Notes under the pieces: model-generated
Database searches by the model: none
Told to the model about the DNA's origin: nothing
What the model saw: only the letters and a program-made list of their open reading frames with translations
Translations under genes and position numbers: made by a program
Shown here: piece by piece, positions 1 to 9,776 of the stretch
Numbering within the stretch: position 1 is the first letter of the stretch
Layout: each line of letters starts with the position of its first letter
Origin: Bacillus sp. AFS073361
GTDB taxonomy: Bacteria; Bacillota; Bacilli; Bacillales; Cytobacillaceae
Direction: 5' to 3'
Length of the DNA: 64,000 bases
Assembly: GCF_002567005.1 (NCBI RefSeq)
Contig: NZ_NUZU01000039.1
Span: 194,351-258,350 of the forward strand

Positions 1-60
1 CCTGCGGGGTCTCCCCTGCCCCGTACTCCCGCAGGAGTCTTCGTGCCTTCCTCTCCAATC
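1..60. repeat. Partial Bacillus-type GC-rich intergenic repeat
   Basis: This GC-rich stretch in otherwise AT-rich intergenic DNA has inverted arms CCTGCGGG (1-8) and CCCGCAGG (28-35), with GTCTCCCC and AGGAGTCTTCGTGCC flanks. It resembles, from memory, the palindromic intergenic element carrying a GACTCCTGCGGG core that is scattered through many Bacillus chromosomes. It is cut by the window edge, so its full length cannot be seen. The family assignment is from memory and not searched. Confidence 0.55.
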
Positions 61-126
61 AACAGAGTGTCAATATCAACATAACCTTTAACACAGCCAT
101 TTATTAAAAATTTTATCACAACAAAA

Positions 127-160
127 GGGGCTAGGTTGGTAAAAACCTAGCCCGACAAAA
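127..160 (-). terminator. Rho-independent terminator of the urease series
   Basis: The arms GGGCTAGGTT and AACCTAGCCC flank a short A-rich loop, and on the minus strand the stem is followed by CTTTTG. It lies about 120 bp beyond the ureD stop and no gene follows on that strand, so it is the likely 3' end of the urate/urease transcript. Confidence 0.75.
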
Positions 161-280
161 ATTTAATATATTAGTTAGTTTGATTCTGCCATCTTTTTAA
201 TGCTAGGCAGTTTTTTTCCTCTCCTACAATTATGGACCAAAATGAAAAAAACTCACCGACTGGCGAGCCTGAAACAAATT

Positions 281-1099
281 TTAATATTTTCTTAGAAACA
301 CGGCCTCCTTCTCCATCAATTGATTGCGAATGCATTCATGACAAAAAGAGAGGATTTTTTCTATCTCCTGCGTTGTATTTGCCAGGACCCTGAGGGCAAA
401 CCCTGGCACAGCCAGCATCGTGAGGCCAATTCGCGCTTCTAAAACCGATTCAAAATAGTTATGGAGTTCTTCTAAAAAAAGCTGGTTTACCCGATCATCA
501 ATAACAATCATCGACCCAAAATGGGTATATCCCTCCATCAAACCAATCCCCTTGATATCCCTATCTGGTTGAAGTTTTACATGATCAAATACTATTAATC
601 TCTCATCTCGGTATACTTCCATTTTGGCTTGCAATAAACCATATTGAAATAATGTGCCATCTGGGGCCCAGCCTGGAGTAAATATTTCTGAACAAATAAG
701 AGAGGACCCGCTCTCCATTCGAACTACAGTCCGTTGTTTATAGCATCCATACTGGTAAGCGATAACGGGATCGGGCAGATATTCAAAAACACTGCCTCTT
801 TTTAAATGGATCGTCATCTCTTGAACAGCCGGCTGGACTTGAGTTTTATAGATTTTGGTGGATGACTGCGTCGTGATAATCGCATGGGCTTCTTCTTCCA
901 AACAAATATTAATTTTATAGGAGTCCCCCTCCACATAACCGCCGCCAGGATTCATAATATAAAAACAGGCTTCACCGCTATTTGTTAGGTAAACGGGTCT
1001 AGTAATTTTAAAAGCACCCTCAGTATAGGAATCTTTTAAAATTGTTTTCTTCCCCTTTCGCGAAGCGGTTAGTCGCAAGTATCCTGTCCAGTTTTCCAC
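281..1099 (-). CDS. ureD: Urease accessory protein UreD
   Basis: This encodes a 272-residue UreD (UreH) chaperone. It binds apo-urease together with UreF and UreG and forms the scaffold through which nickel reaches the UreC active site in the cytoplasm. The protein has the usual UreD length and pattern (PGGGYVEGDSY near residue 50, ITTQSSTKIYK near 75, YLPDPVIAY near 107). The start is GTG, placed immediately after the ureG TAG stop, so translation is probably coupled. Seven urease genes lie in the order ureA-B-C-E-F-G-D and this is the last. No nickel transporter is seen downstream within the window. Confidence 0.93.
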   Translation of the reverse strand: MENWTGYLRLTASRKGKKTILKDSYTEGAFKITRPVYLTNSGEACFYIMNPGGGYVEGDSYKINICLEEEAHAIITTQSSTKIYKTQVQPAVQEMTIHLKRGSVFEYLPDPVIAYQYGCYKQRTVVRMESGSSLICSEIFTPGWAPDGTLFQYGLLQAKMEVYRDERLIVFDHVKLQPDRDIKGIGLMEGYTHFGSMIVIDDRVNQLFLEELHNYFESVLEARIGLTMLAVPGFALRVLANTTQEIEKILSFCHECIRNQLMEKEAVFLRKY

Positions 1100-1711
1100 C
1101 TACCCTAACCCTACCAGTAATGCATTTGATTTGAGCCAATCAATAACCGCGTTCACTCCGACATCCTCTTTTAAGTTCGTAAAAATATAGGGTTTCTTGC
1201 CTCTGGCCGCCTTTGTATCTGCTTCCATGACTTCCAGGCTTGCTCCAACATATGGGGCTAAATCAATCTTGTTGATAATAAACAGGTCCGATTTAATCAT
1301 CCCTTGACCGCCTTTACGTGGAATTTTTTCCCCTTGGGCGACATCGATAATATAAATAGAAAAGTCCACAAGTTCAGGACTAAAGGTAGCAGCTAAGTTA
1401 TCGCCGCCGCTCTCGACAAAAATCAGCGCGAGGTCCGGATGTTTCTCTTTTAATTCATCAATCGCAGCAAAATTCATGGATGCATCTTCCCGAATCGCTG
1501 TATGGGGGCATCCTCCGGTCTCCACACCAATAATTCGTTCCTCTGGGAGCACACTGTTTTTAATTAAAAACTGTGCATCTTCCTTTGTGTAGATGTCATT
1601 GGTTACAACTGCCATTTTATATTCTTGATGGAGGTACCTCGTTAATCGCTCTACTAGCAGCGTCTTCCCTGCTCCAACTGGTCCACCCACACCTATACGA
1701 ATTGGTTCCAT
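1100..1711 (-). CDS. ureG: Urease accessory GTPase UreG
   Basis: This is a SIMIBI-class GTPase that powers nickel delivery to urease. The P-loop GGPVGAGKT is near the N terminus and the metal-site motif GGCPHTA follows around residue 65, with ESGGDNL and the NKIDL guanine-specificity motif further on. An in-frame ATG exists 18 bp upstream, but the ATG at 1711 is preceded by AGAAGGAGAG at proper spacing and gives the family N terminus [10 protein letters not shown], so it is preferred. The length is about 203 residues. It sits between ureF and ureD and abuts ureD without a gap. Confidence 0.95.
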   Translation of the reverse strand: MEPIRIGVGGPVGAGKTLLVERLTRYLHQEYKMAVVTNDIYTKEDAQFLIKNSVLPEERIIGVETGGCPHTAIREDASMNFAAIDELKEKHPDLALIFVESGGDNLAATFSPELVDFSIYIIDVAQGEKIPRKGGQGMIKSDLFIINKIDLAPYVGASLEVMEADTKAARGKKPYIFTNLKEDVGVNAVIDWLKSNALLVGLG

Positions 1712-1735
1712 CGTCTCTCCTTCTTTCATGGTTAT

Positions 1736-2422
1736 TTAGGACATAAACAATCGGGTATGTAGTCTTTCGTGGCGCATTTGTGCAATTTCAAGGCCAGGAG
1801 CGACAACTCCAAAATCATCAACATCGATACGGTCAATTTCTTCTGTTGTTTTCAATAAAAAAGGCTGCAGTTCTAATAGAATACGCTGACCAGCCGTCTG
1901 CCCAAGCGGTATTCCGCGCACGCCATTCTGAATAAGAGTCACCATACTTGAATAAAGGAAAGTCAAGATCCCCTGGCTTTTCTCAATACCTAAGTAGTGA
2001 CAGATGATCGAAAAAGCAATTCCAGGGTGGCCAAACGCCTCCTTGGCTCGGATTTTCTTAAGATACACTTCTAATAATGGAATGGAATATAAATCAATCC
2101 CCATTCGAATCAATCGTTCCCCTATCCGCCGGTTTGCCTCCCGTGTTTCTTTGGGGATATTCTGTATGAACAGTTTCTGATCAAGCAACCAGAGCTCTTC
2201 CATATCATTTTGAAGTAAGGTTTCATACGTTATGCGGCAGGCAAGTCCATCCGTATAGGCCAATTGTTTTTCTAAGTAAATGCGAATCCATGCAAAAAAG
2301 GTCTCCTTACTATAGACGGTTTCTTCCTGGATATACGTCTCCAATCCAAATGAATGGGAAAATGCGCCTGAAGGAAAATTCGAATCGCCAATTTGCAGTA
2401 AAGCCAAAAGTTGATTATCCAT
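1736..2422 (-). CDS. ureF: Urease accessory protein UreF
   Basis: UreF is a helical protein that joins UreD and regulates UreG GTPase during urease maturation. The family hallmark [21 protein letters not shown] starts at about residue 6 if translation begins at the ATG at 2422; [13 protein letters not shown] follows in the C-terminal half. The frame stays open for 55 more codons upstream, but that stretch lies over ureE and does not look like UreF, so the longer version is rejected. The start overlaps the ureE stop by 8 bp, which suggests translational coupling. About 228 residues, normal for the family. Confidence 0.93.
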   Translation of the reverse strand: MDNQLLALLQIGDSNFPSGAFSHSFGLETYIQEETVYSKETFFAWIRIYLEKQLAYTDGLACRITYETLLQNDMEELWLLDQKLFIQNIPKETREANRRIGERLIRMGIDLYSIPLLEVYLKKIRAKEAFGHPGIAFSIICHYLGIEKSQGILTFLYSSMVTLIQNGVRGIPLGQTAGQRILLELQPFLLKTTEEIDRIDVDDFGVVAPGLEIAQMRHERLHTRLFMS

Positions 2423-2861
2423 GCGAGTGTCCGATATGGCGGAAAGCCTTTTTAACCTTTCTCTCTTCTCTTGAGTACGGAACACCCAATTGGTCGAGCA
2501 GTTCCTGAACGAGATAATCATATTGGACGAGCATAACCTCACCTTCAAATTGCGCTGGTAAATGGCGGTTGCCCAACTGATGAGCAATTTCCCCCATTTG
2601 CTTTAAACTTGTCGGCTGAATCACAATCAAGTCGTCGCTGGTGACACTGATGACAATCATATTTCGGTCATCCATGAATAATATATCGCCATCAATCAAG
2701 TCTTTTGGTTCCTTTAAACGAATCCCAACCTCTTTTCCATGGTCCGTTGTCACCCGCTGAATTCGCTTCACTAAGTCATCACTCGCCAGATATACTCTTT
2801 CGATATGGCGTCCAGTCGTTGAGATTTCCTCCACATTGCCAATTACTTTTTCAATAATCAT
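2415..2861 (-). CDS. ureE: Urease accessory protein UreE (nickel metallochaperone)
   Basis: UreE carries nickel to the UreD/F/G complex. Starting at the ATG at 2861 ([10 protein letters not shown]) gives 148 residues, the normal length, with the [14 protein letters not shown] and [12 protein letters not shown] motifs of the family; the histidine in GNRHLP is the conserved metal ligand. The C terminus ends [11 protein letters not shown], a modest His-rich tail that could bind extra nickel. An upstream extension of 20 codons overlaps ureC and is not conserved in type, so it was not used. Confidence 0.93.
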   Translation of the reverse strand: MIIEKVIGNVEEISTTGRHIERVYLASDDLVKRIQRVTTDHGKEVGIRLKEPKDLIDGDILFMDDRNMIVISVTSDDLIVIQPTSLKQMGEIAHQLGNRHLPAQFEGEVMLVQYDYLVQELLDQLGVPYSREERKVKKAFRHIGHSHG

Positions 2862-2871
2862 TCTCTCACTC

Positions 2872-4584
2872 CTAAAATAAGAAATAGCGCTGGGCCATCG
2901 GCAATACGTCTGCTGGCTCACAGGTCACAAGGTTACCATCGACGATGACTTCATAGGTTTGTGGATCGACTTCAATGGTTGGCATTTCCGCATTGTGCTT
3001 CATATCCTTTTTTGATAGCTGGCGGATTCCCTGTACCGGTTTGATTTGTTTTTTTAGTCCCAACTTTTCAGGCACCCCAAGTTCAATCGCTGCTTTTGAC
3101 ATGAAAGTAACTGATGTGGTGTACTTGGCTTTACCGAAAGAAGCAAACATGGGCCGATACAGAACAGGCTGCGGAGTAGGAATGGAGGCATTGGGATCTC
3201 CCATCAAACTATGCGCAATCATGCCGCCTTTGATGACGATCTCAGGTTTAACGCCAAAAAATGCCGGATCCCAAATGACGAGATCTGCCAATTTCCCCAC
3301 CTCCACCGACCCCACTTCCTCTGCAATCCCGTGTGTTATCGCTGGATTAATTGTATATTTGGCAATGTATCGCTTAGCACGGAAGTTGTCGCAGGCTCCC
3401 TTGTCTTCCGGTAGCTTGCCGCGCTGCTTCCGCATTTTATCAGCTGTTTGCCAGGTACGAGTGATCACTTCGCCTACTCGGCCCATCGCCTGGGAATCGG
3501 AACTAATCATGCTGAATACGCCTAAATCGTGGAGAATGTCTTCTGCTGCAATCGTTTCTTTTCTGATGCGCGAATCAGCAAAAGCAATATCTTCAGGCAC
3601 CTCGGGGTCTAAGTGATGACAAACCATTAGCATATCTAAATGCTCATCTAAGGTATTTTTGGTGTAGGGTCGTGTTGGATTGGTGGATGACGGAAGGATA
3701 TACGGGAAACTCGCGACCTTAATAATATCAGGAGCATGACCGCCGCCTGCCCCTTCCGTATGGTATGTATGGATGACCCGGCCATTAATTGCTGCCAGAG
3801 TATCCTCGACAAACCCGCCTTCATTTAAGGTATCGGTATGAATGGCAACTTGTATATCATACTGGTCCGCGACTCTGAGGCAGTGGTCAATAGCTGAGGC
3901 GGTCGTCCCCCAATCTTCATGCAATTTAAGACCAATCACACCCGCATTGATCTGTTCAATTAACGGATCCTCAGCAGACGAATTACCCTTCCCTAAGAAT
4001 CCCAGGTTCATAGGGAACTCTTCCGCCGCCTCCAGCATCCGGTGAATATTCCATTCACCCGGTGTACAAGTGGTTGCATTTGTTCCCGTTGCAGGACCCG
4101 TGCCGCCGCCAATCATGGTGGTTATCCCTGATGACAGAGCTGTTTCGATTTGCTGCGGACTAATAAAATGGATATGGGCATCAATCCCGCCGGCTGTTAC
4201 AATCATCCCTTCTCCGGCAATGACCTCTGTCGCAGCCCCGATGATGAGATCTACGCCTTCCATTAAGAGAGGATTGCCACTTTTTCCAATTCCAGTGATT
4301 CTGCCATCTCGAATCCCAATATCGGCTTTATAGATCCCGCTATAATCCAAAATAATGGCGTTGGTAATGACGGTATCCAGTGCTCCTTGTGCTCGTGTCA
4401 CAAGCGGGTGCTGCCCCATCCCATCACGGATTACTTTTCCACCTCCAAATTTCACTTCATCCCCATAAACGGTAAAATCCTTTTCTATTTCAATAAATAA
4501 ATCGGTGTCCGCAAGCCGGATGGCGTCGCCTGCTGTAGGACCAAACATGTCTGCATATTGTTTTCTCGACATTCGAAAGCTCAT
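2872..4584 (-). CDS. ureC: Urease subunit alpha (catalytic)
   Basis: UreC is the catalytic subunit of urease, hydrolysing urea to ammonia and carbamate at a di-nickel centre. It has 570 residues, as expected. Visible active-site elements are [12 protein letters not shown] (nickel ligands), [11 protein letters not shown] with the lysine that is carbamylated, HTDTLNEGG, the flap histidine segment [13 protein letters not shown], and [12 protein letters not shown] with the aspartate ligand. The start codon overlaps the ureB stop (ATGA). A second in-frame ATG four codons in ([13 protein letters not shown]) is an alternative start. All key residues are intact, so an active enzyme is expected. Confidence 0.97.
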   Translation of the reverse strand: MSFRMSRKQYADMFGPTAGDAIRLADTDLFIEIEKDFTVYGDEVKFGGGKVIRDGMGQHPLVTRAQGALDTVITNAIILDYSGIYKADIGIRDGRITGIGKSGNPLLMEGVDLIIGAATEVIAGEGMIVTAGGIDAHIHFISPQQIETALSSGITTMIGGGTGPATGTNATTCTPGEWNIHRMLEAAEEFPMNLGFLGKGNSSAEDPLIEQINAGVIGLKLHEDWGTTASAIDHCLRVADQYDIQVAIHTDTLNEGGFVEDTLAAINGRVIHTYHTEGAGGGHAPDIIKVASFPYILPSSTNPTRPYTKNTLDEHLDMLMVCHHLDPEVPEDIAFADSRIRKETIAAEDILHDLGVFSMISSDSQAMGRVGEVITRTWQTADKMRKQRGKLPEDKGACDNFRAKRYIAKYTINPAITHGIAEEVGSVEVGKLADLVIWDPAFFGVKPEIVIKGGMIAHSLMGDPNASIPTPQPVLYRPMFASFGKAKYTTSVTFMSKAAIELGVPEKLGLKKQIKPVQGIRQLSKKDMKHNAEMPTIEVDPQTYEVIVDGNLVTCEPADVLPMAQRYFLF

Positions 4585-4910
4585 AACGGGTTCTTCCTTC
4601 CTTGGTCCAATGGGCCATCCGTTTTATTATTCAAGCCATAAACTTCACGCTGACCAGCGAAGGGGACGAGATCTATTTCTTTCGCATCGCCAGGTTCAAA
4701 GCGGACAGCCGTGCCAGCAGGGATATTTAGATGTTTGCCAAATGCTTGGTCTCGGTCAAACTTGAGCGCACTATTTACTTCATAAAAATGAAAATGGGAG
4801 CCGATTTGAATCGGCCGGTCACCCTGATTGAGGACCATGACCGTAACAGCTGTTCTCCCTTTGTTACAGATAATCGGATCTTGTCTTAATCGATATTCTC
4901 CTGGAATCAT
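4581..4910 (-). CDS. ureB: Urease subunit beta
   Basis: UreB is the small structural beta subunit that surrounds the active site in the urease (ABC)3 assembly. It has 109 residues and starts MIPGEYRL, and shows the family stretch [19 protein letters not shown] (near residue 30) and [15 protein letters not shown]. Separate UreA, UreB and UreC subunits are the normal bacterial arrangement, with no fusion here. Its stop overlaps the ureC start by 4 bp. Confidence 0.96.
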   Translation of the reverse strand: MIPGEYRLRQDPIICNKGRTAVTVMVLNQGDRPIQIGSHFHFYEVNSALKFDRDQAFGKHLNIPAGTAVRFEPGDAKEIDLVPFAGQREVYGLNNKTDGPLDQGRKNPL

Positions 4911-4942
4911 TTCTTTTCCTCCCCAACCAAACCACTCTAAAT

Positions 4943-5245
4943 CTAGCGAATCGGTTCATGTACAGTGACAAGCTTGGTTCCATCTGGAAACGTTGCCTCT
5001 ACCTGAATATCGTGAATCATCTCTGCGATCCCATCCAACACATCCTCACTTGATAATATGTTTGCCCCCTCACTCATCAGTTCTGCCACCGATTTTCCAT
5101 CTCTAGCCCCTTCGATAATTTCGTAGGTGATCAGGGCAACCGCCTCAGGATAGTTTAATTTTAAGCCTCGGTCTTTGCGGCGCCTTGCCAGGTCTGCAGC
5201 AACAACAATCATTAATTTTTCCTGTTCACGCTGAGTTAATTTCAT
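4943..5245 (-). CDS. ureA: Urease subunit gamma
   Basis: UreA is the 100-residue gamma subunit of urease. The start chosen ([13 protein letters not shown] at 5245) gives exactly the standard family length; an open extension 19 codons upstream belongs to the overlapping preceding gene. Typical motifs are [22 protein letters not shown] and [18 protein letters not shown]. The start lies 20 bp inside the upstream M20 hydrolase gene, tying urease translation directly to the urate-degradation genes. Confidence 0.96.
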   Translation of the reverse strand: MKLTQREQEKLMIVVAADLARRRKDRGLKLNYPEAVALITYEIIEGARDGKSVAELMSEGANILSSEDVLDGIAEMIHDIQVEATFPDGTKLVTVHEPIR

Positions 5246-6500
5246 CGCTTTCCTCCCCCAGTAAATCATAAAGTGTGCAGGCAATAATCTTCGCAGCATC
5301 AATCAAATCTTCGATGCGGATATGTTCATCGGCCCGGTGCCCGTTGGCCTCTTCTAACACTTTAGGTCCAACACCAAACATGATCGTTGGGATCCCTTTT
5401 TCATAAAAATGACGGGCATCTGCATAAATCGGTACTCCGTTAATGGCTAATTCACCCTTGCCCTTCATAATGGACTGCCAATTCGAAGACAGAGCTGAAA
5501 TCAGTGGGGAATCTTCCGGAACAGGTCCGAAACTTTCCGCATGGAGAATTTTCCGAATCTCAATTTTTATTCCCGGGACCGTCTTTACAGCTTCTTCCAC
5601 CACACCTCTAAATTCCGCTTCCGCTTGTGCGCCGTCTTCGCCAGGAATCAATCTTCGGTCGACTCTAATCGTACATTCATCAGGGACAACATTCGTGTTA
5701 ATGCCTCCCGAAATGAGACCAACAACTAAGGTAGGATGGTCAATACCGGGTACAGTAGATTTTTTCGCAGCGAGAGTCTTTCGGTATTCATATAAACGCT
5801 TCAAAATCTCAGTCGTCGCCTCAAGCGCATCAATTCCTGTATGAGGCAAAGCAGCATGGGCAGACTTTCCAACTATTTTTACTTCAAAATGCAAACAGCC
5901 ATTGTGGGCATTCACCGCTGAATAGGTAAAGCCCGCGGCGATCGCTTGGTCTGGTTTAATATCCCCTTGGTCAAGCAGCCTTTTCGGACCTAATTCGCCG
6001 CCCGTCTCTTCATCAAAAGTAAAGGCAAGGTTGACTTCCCCGTGCAGCTGCTGACTGATTTTTGCCTGTTTCAAGGCCAAAACAGCATAGGAATAGGCCG
6101 CAATATCTGATTTGGAGACAGCCACACCCCGGCCATACATCTTACCGTTAATAATCTCCCCTCCATAGGGGTCAACACTCCAGCCCAACCCTGGCGGCAC
6201 AACATCACCATGTGCATTTAAGGCTATATTTGTTCCCTCTCCATTTCCAAACTTCGTGCGGCTGAGAACATTGGCCAGACTGATCATTCCATCCGCCTTC
6301 ACTGCCTCTTCCTCCACATCTATAAGGGAAACATCCTCAAATCCGAGTTCTTGAAGCTGATGATATAAAAAGGCCGCAATTGGATAACAGTCGCCTGCAG
6401 GATTATCCGAAGGAACTTGCACGATCTTTTGTAGAAAATCAATCATTTCTACTTGGTGTTCCTCCACCCATTGGACTAACCGTTCCTTATCCTGATTCAT
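5226..6500 (-). CDS. M20-family amidohydrolase (ArgE/DapE type), candidate allantoate or ureido-compound hydrolase
   Basis: This is a zinc-dependent M20 hydrolase of about 424 residues. The metal-binding motif [10 protein letters not shown] lies near residue 100, [11 protein letters not shown] near 165, the dimerisation-domain segment [13 protein letters not shown] follows, and the C-terminal ligand is in [19 protein letters not shown]. It is read as ArgE/DapE-like. It sits between allantoinase and ureA, exactly where an allantoate-cleaving enzyme would be expected, but it lacks the GSHxDT-type motif I associate with allantoate amidohydrolase (AllC/PucF). The start at 6500 follows GGGGAGG, and the last 20 bp overlap ureA. 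Substrate is inferred from context only. Confidence 0.75.
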   Translation of the reverse strand: MNQDKERLVQWVEEHQVEMIDFLQKIVQVPSDNPAGDCYPIAAFLYHQLQELGFEDVSLIDVEEEAVKADGMISLANVLSRTKFGNGEGTNIALNAHGDVVPPGLGWSVDPYGGEIINGKMYGRGVAVSKSDIAAYSYAVLALKQAKISQQLHGEVNLAFTFDEETGGELGPKRLLDQGDIKPDQAIAAGFTYSAVNAHNGCLHFEVKIVGKSAHAALPHTGIDALEATTEILKRLYEYRKTLAAKKSTVPGIDHPTLVVGLISGGINTNVVPDECTIRVDRRLIPGEDGAQAEAEFRGVVEEAVKTVPGIKIEIRKILHAESFGPVPEDSPLISALSSNWQSIMKGKGELAINGVPIYADARHFYEKGIPTIMFGVGPKVLEEANGHRADEHIRIEDLIDAAKIIACTLYDLLGEESDEINSA

Positions 6501-6517
6501 CAAATTCCTCCCCTCTA

Positions 6518-7876
6518 CTAAAGACAAACACCAAACTTCCCTTTACTCACCCCTAATTGGTCATCATAAATGACTTTCCCTCGTAAAATTGTTTTCTTCA
6601 CTTTGAGTAAAAACTCCTTATCCTCATAGGGTGAATAAGCATTTCTAAAGGCCAATGACTGTTTATCAACAATCGTTGATTCATCCAAACGGATCAACAC
6701 TAAGTCCGCATCGGAGCCGGGCCGAATCCTCCCTTTTCGTTCAGCAATTCCAAACCTCTCTGCCACATTCGACGTCCCTAATGGCAAAATTTGTTTGAGG
6801 CTGATTTTCCGTTTAAGGGCTTCATCAAGCAGTGAAAGCCATGTAAATTGAACGCCCTGAATTCCTCCCCACGCATCCCAAATGGAATCCGTTGCTTTCA
6901 TCGAATAAAGACATGGCGAATGATCGGACCCTATTGTGTCAATCCACCCTCTTTCAAGGCATTCCCAAAGTCCCTCTACTTCTTCACGCGGTCTTAATGG
7001 CGGCGCACATTTAAGGATGGCACCACTTTTTAGAAAATCCTCCTCATCAAAAATTAAATAATGCGGGCAGGTTTCAACGGTGACGTCTATTCCGCTTCTT
7101 TTGGCCTGCTCGATCAGTCCGATTACTTTCGCCGAACTAATATGCACAAAATGAAGGGCGGTTCCATATTTGGCAGCAAGTTCTAGCGCATAATTAACGG
7201 CTTTTTCTTCCGCTGATACCGGTCTGCTCGCGAGAAAGGCCCTTCGTTCATTCATTCCCACTCTTTGTTTATAAAAATCTGTCAACTTATGAATCTCCTC
7301 ATTCCATTCTGCATGGAGGGCGAGGATTTTGTTATGTTCTTTTGCTGCTTGCATGGCTTGTTTCAACCCATCCGGAGATATGAATGGGAAATCTTCAATC
7401 CCGCTCTCACTCATAAATGCCTTCCAAGCAATAATCCCCGCACTCATTTGAGAGAGCTCTTTTCGGTCAGTGATGTTCGTTTCTGTTAATCCCCCCCACA
7501 GTGCATAATCAACATATGACTTAGAAGTTAAGTAGTCCTTTTTATCTTGTAAATTCTTACTATTAATGATGGAGGGGGCACAATTTAACGGCATATCAAA
7601 AATCGTCGTAGTACCACCGATTGCTGCAGCATGGCTGCCTGTCTCGATCCCTTCCCAATCCGTTCTTCCCGGATCATTGAAATGGACATGGGCATCAATA
7701 AAGCCAGAAACAACTAGACAGCCGCCTGCATCGATCACCGTATCCGCTTCCTCTTTCAATGGTTCTGCTTCACTTTTTACAAAAGAATCAATCTGCCCAT
7801 TAACCACTCGAATGTTTACCTCTCGAAAGCCCTCCTCGATAAAAACAAGCCCATTCTTCACCCAAATTTCTCTCAT
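6518..7876 (-). CDS. allB: Allantoinase
   Basis: This cyclic amidohydrolase opens the hydantoin ring of allantoin to give allantoate. It has 452 residues. Metal ligands are visible in GFIDAHVHFNDPGRTDWEG (near 60), the carbamylatable lysine in AWKAFMSESG (near 150), HAE near 187, HFVHISS near 243 and GSDHSP near 318; the DWEGIETGS and NCAP segments are typical of allantoinases rather than dihydropyrimidinases. It lies between the hydroxyisourate hydrolase and the M20 hydrolase in the urate series. The B. subtilis counterpart is PucH. Confidence 0.93.
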   Translation of the reverse strand: MREIWVKNGLVFIEEGFREVNIRVVNGQIDSFVKSEAEPLKEEADTVIDAGGCLVVSGFIDAHVHFNDPGRTDWEGIETGSHAAAIGGTTTIFDMPLNCAPSIINSKNLQDKKDYLTSKSYVDYALWGGLTETNITDRKELSQMSAGIIAWKAFMSESGIEDFPFISPDGLKQAMQAAKEHNKILALHAEWNEEIHKLTDFYKQRVGMNERRAFLASRPVSAEEKAVNYALELAAKYGTALHFVHISSAKVIGLIEQAKRSGIDVTVETCPHYLIFDEEDFLKSGAILKCAPPLRPREEVEGLWECLERGWIDTIGSDHSPCLYSMKATDSIWDAWGGIQGVQFTWLSLLDEALKRKISLKQILPLGTSNVAERFGIAERKGRIRPGSDADLVLIRLDESTIVDKQSLAFRNAYSPYEDKEFLLKVKKTILRGKVIYDDQLGVSKGKFGVCL

Positions 7877-7887
7877 CTTAGGCCCCC

Positions 7888-8247
7888 TTAACTCCCTCGA
7901 TACGTACTGTAGCCGCCAGGTGATATCAGCAATGGAACATGATAGTGGGATTCGGGATCAGAAATGCCAAAGCGAACGGGAACGCAATCTAGGAATGAAG
8001 GGTCTCCGAGTAAGGTACCGCGACTACGGAAATAATCTTCCACATGAAAACGAAGTTCATAGATTCCTCTTTTCATATTTTTCCCTTCGAGGAGAGGTTG
8101 GTTAACCCGCCCATCCTCATTTGTGTTGCATGTCAAAATGAATTGAAATCGGTTATCTGAATCAACTTGCCATAACTCCACTACCACTCCATTTGCTGGC
8201 TTACCAATACTTAAATCCAGAACGTGAGTAGTTAACTTTCCTGTCAT
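7888..8247 (-). CDS. uraH: 5-hydroxyisourate hydrolase (transthyretin-like)
   Basis: This transthyretin-like enzyme hydrolyses 5-hydroxyisourate, the unstable product of uricase, to OHCU. It has 119 residues and carries all the family marks: N-terminal TTHVLDLSIGKPA with the catalytic histidine, and the C-terminal signature YHVPLLISPGGYSTYRGS, where the YRGS end separates the enzyme from true transthyretin. Its start overlaps the uricase stop by 4 bp. The B. subtilis homologue is PucM. Confidence 0.95.
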   Translation of the reverse strand: MTGKLTTHVLDLSIGKPANGVVVELWQVDSDNRFQFILTCNTNEDGRVNQPLLEGKNMKRGIYELRFHVEDYFRSRGTLLGDPSFLDCVPVRFGISDPESHYHVPLLISPGGYSTYRGS

Positions 8248-9197
8248 TTCGGTAGATCCCCTGGATTTTCTAAATCATCACGTGTCATTGAGAAACATTG
8301 AAACCCGTATGGAGGACGAGGTTCGGTAAATACCTTTCCATCTTGTGAGGCTGGAATTTCATCTAAAACGGTTTCCCACGTCCGATTGTTGGATTCAAAG
8401 CGAACCTCAACTAACTGTGGAAAACGCTCTAATACACGAAGGCCAATGCGATAGATAAGATTTTGTATGGAGGGAGAATTTTCTTCATGAAAAACCGTAT
8501 AAGCAATATCCCTTACCTGCTCAGCGGCGACATATCCATTTGCTTTAGTGCCCTTCGCTTCTTCAAAATCGTTATACCGCCACCCAATATTCAAAAAGAT
8601 AAACAGTGGTCGATCAAAGGATTCTGGAAGTGTTGTATATTCATCTTGCACAAATCCATAAAAGGAACTGCCGCGTACCTTTAAAAGCTTAAGACCCTTT
8701 AAACTGCTGAGATGGTCAGTTGTGATAATTCCTTCTCCAGAGCGTTTCACTTCCACTTGCGCCAAAGACTGCTCATTTAATGAATAGCGGAATACTAATG
8801 GACTCGGCTCAAAACTATCCTTCGTCGGCACTGGAAGTTCGTCAAATGGGATTTGTTCACTTGAAATATCGACTGCACTCATATGTGAATACGTTTCAAG
8901 GAAACGACGGGCGACAAATTCTAGGAACCCTTCTTGGGTGGAACCTTTATAATCGCCAGCATGTTTTAGAATAAAATTTTTCATCGAATCAGTTGCGACC
9001 ACTAATGAATTATCGCCATCTTTAAATGATGATAAGAAAGCATCACCCTCAACTGCCACCTTCACGTTCATTCCAAACAAAATATTGCTTCGGCCCGTAA
9101 AGGCTGATTCAGGAATCGGACGGACGGCTGTAAGCGGGGCTGCGTAAGTACGATAAACCCAAACATCTGCTTTTCCATAACGCATCGTTCTTTGCAT
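8244..9197 (-). CDS. uox: Urate oxidase (uricase)
   Basis: A cofactor-free uricase that oxidises urate to 5-hydroxyisourate with O2, releasing H2O2. It is about 317 residues and built of two T-fold domains. Visible family segments are YGKADVWVYRTY near the N terminus, LVVATDSMKNFIL with the catalytic Thr-Asp pair, FLEFVARRFLETYSHM and ENNRTWET-like FESNNRTWETV. The ATG at 9197 follows AAGGGGATG; an upstream TTG seven codons earlier lacks its own site. In B. subtilis the uricase is the C-terminal part of bifunctional PucL; here it is a separate gene. Confidence 0.92.
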   Translation of the reverse strand: MQRTMRYGKADVWVYRTYAAPLTAVRPIPESAFTGRSNILFGMNVKVAVEGDAFLSSFKDGDNSLVVATDSMKNFILKHAGDYKGSTQEGFLEFVARRFLETYSHMSAVDISSEQIPFDELPVPTKDSFEPSPLVFRYSLNEQSLAQVEVKRSGEGIITTDHLSSLKGLKLLKVRGSSFYGFVQDEYTTLPESFDRPLFIFLNIGWRYNDFEEAKGTKANGYVAAEQVRDIAYTVFHEENSPSIQNLIYRIGLRVLERFPQLVEVRFESNNRTWETVLDEIPASQDGKVFTEPRPPYGFQCFSMTRDDLENPGDLPK

Positions 9198-9210
9198 AGC
9201 ATCATCCCCT

Positions 9211-9720
9211 TTATTCAATAAGATCAGTTAAGCGGAAACCAACAATTTTATAGACCTCGTTTAAGGCTGTCAGGAATTCTTGCTCATAGGCATTAGCAAC
9301 ACGTACTTTCATTGCTGCAAGGATGGTATCCTTGTTTTGGCCCTTCACCGCCATGATAAACGGAAAGCCAAATTGTTCAACATACCTTTGATTTAGTGAC
9401 ATAAACTCCCTATGTTCATCCTTAGTTAACCGGTCTAGCCCGACGCCTGCTTGCTCCTTTTGTGAAACCTCTGAAATGATCAATTTAGTCCCGAGATCCG
9501 GATGTGCCCGTAGCAGTGCCAATTGCACAGCTTCTTCTGCATTTTTTACAACCGTCACCATTCTTTGTAAAAGTTCCTCACGAGAATTGCAGGGCAGACT
9601 TTCCCATGCCACCCTTGCCACCCATGGAGAGTGCTCAAACACCCATCCTACTCCACTCACAAACTCTTCTTTGTTCATTTGATTTACGGCGTCGATTGAA
9701 AGCCGCGGCTTGTTATTCAC
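9211..9720 (-). CDS. uraD: OHCU decarboxylase
   Basis: This 169-residue enzyme decarboxylates 2-oxo-4-hydroxy-4-carboxy-5-ureidoimidazoline to S-allantoin, ensuring stereospecific product. The signature LLRAHPDLGTKL (catalytic His) is near residue 72, and FGFPFIMAVKGQNKDTILAAM forms the second conserved block. The start is GTG, placed 9 nt after GAAGGGGGTGA. It ends 13 bp upstream of the uricase ATG. In B. subtilis this domain is fused to uricase in PucL; here it is free-standing. Confidence 0.93.
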   Translation of the reverse strand: MNNKPRLSIDAVNQMNKEEFVSGVGWVFEHSPWVARVAWESLPCNSREELLQRMVTVVKNAEEAVQLALLRAHPDLGTKLIISEVSQKEQAGVGLDRLTKDEHREFMSLNQRYVEQFGFPFIMAVKGQNKDTILAAMKVRVANAYEQEFLTALNEVYKIVGFRLTDLIE

Positions 9721-9776
9721 TACTCGTGCTCACCCCCTTCAGAATTTCATAGTCCTGACAGACTGCGATGACCCCG

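Noticed and set aside
2975..3616. A 213-codon plus-strand frame opposite ureC
   Set aside because: It is antisense to the conserved urease catalytic core, has no ribosome binding site and its product resembles nothing; a shadow frame.
5226..6500. Canonical allantoate amidohydrolase (AllC/PucF)
   Set aside because: The metal motif and overall pattern ([18 protein letters not shown]) are ArgE/DapE-like rather than AllC-like; only the location suggests this function.
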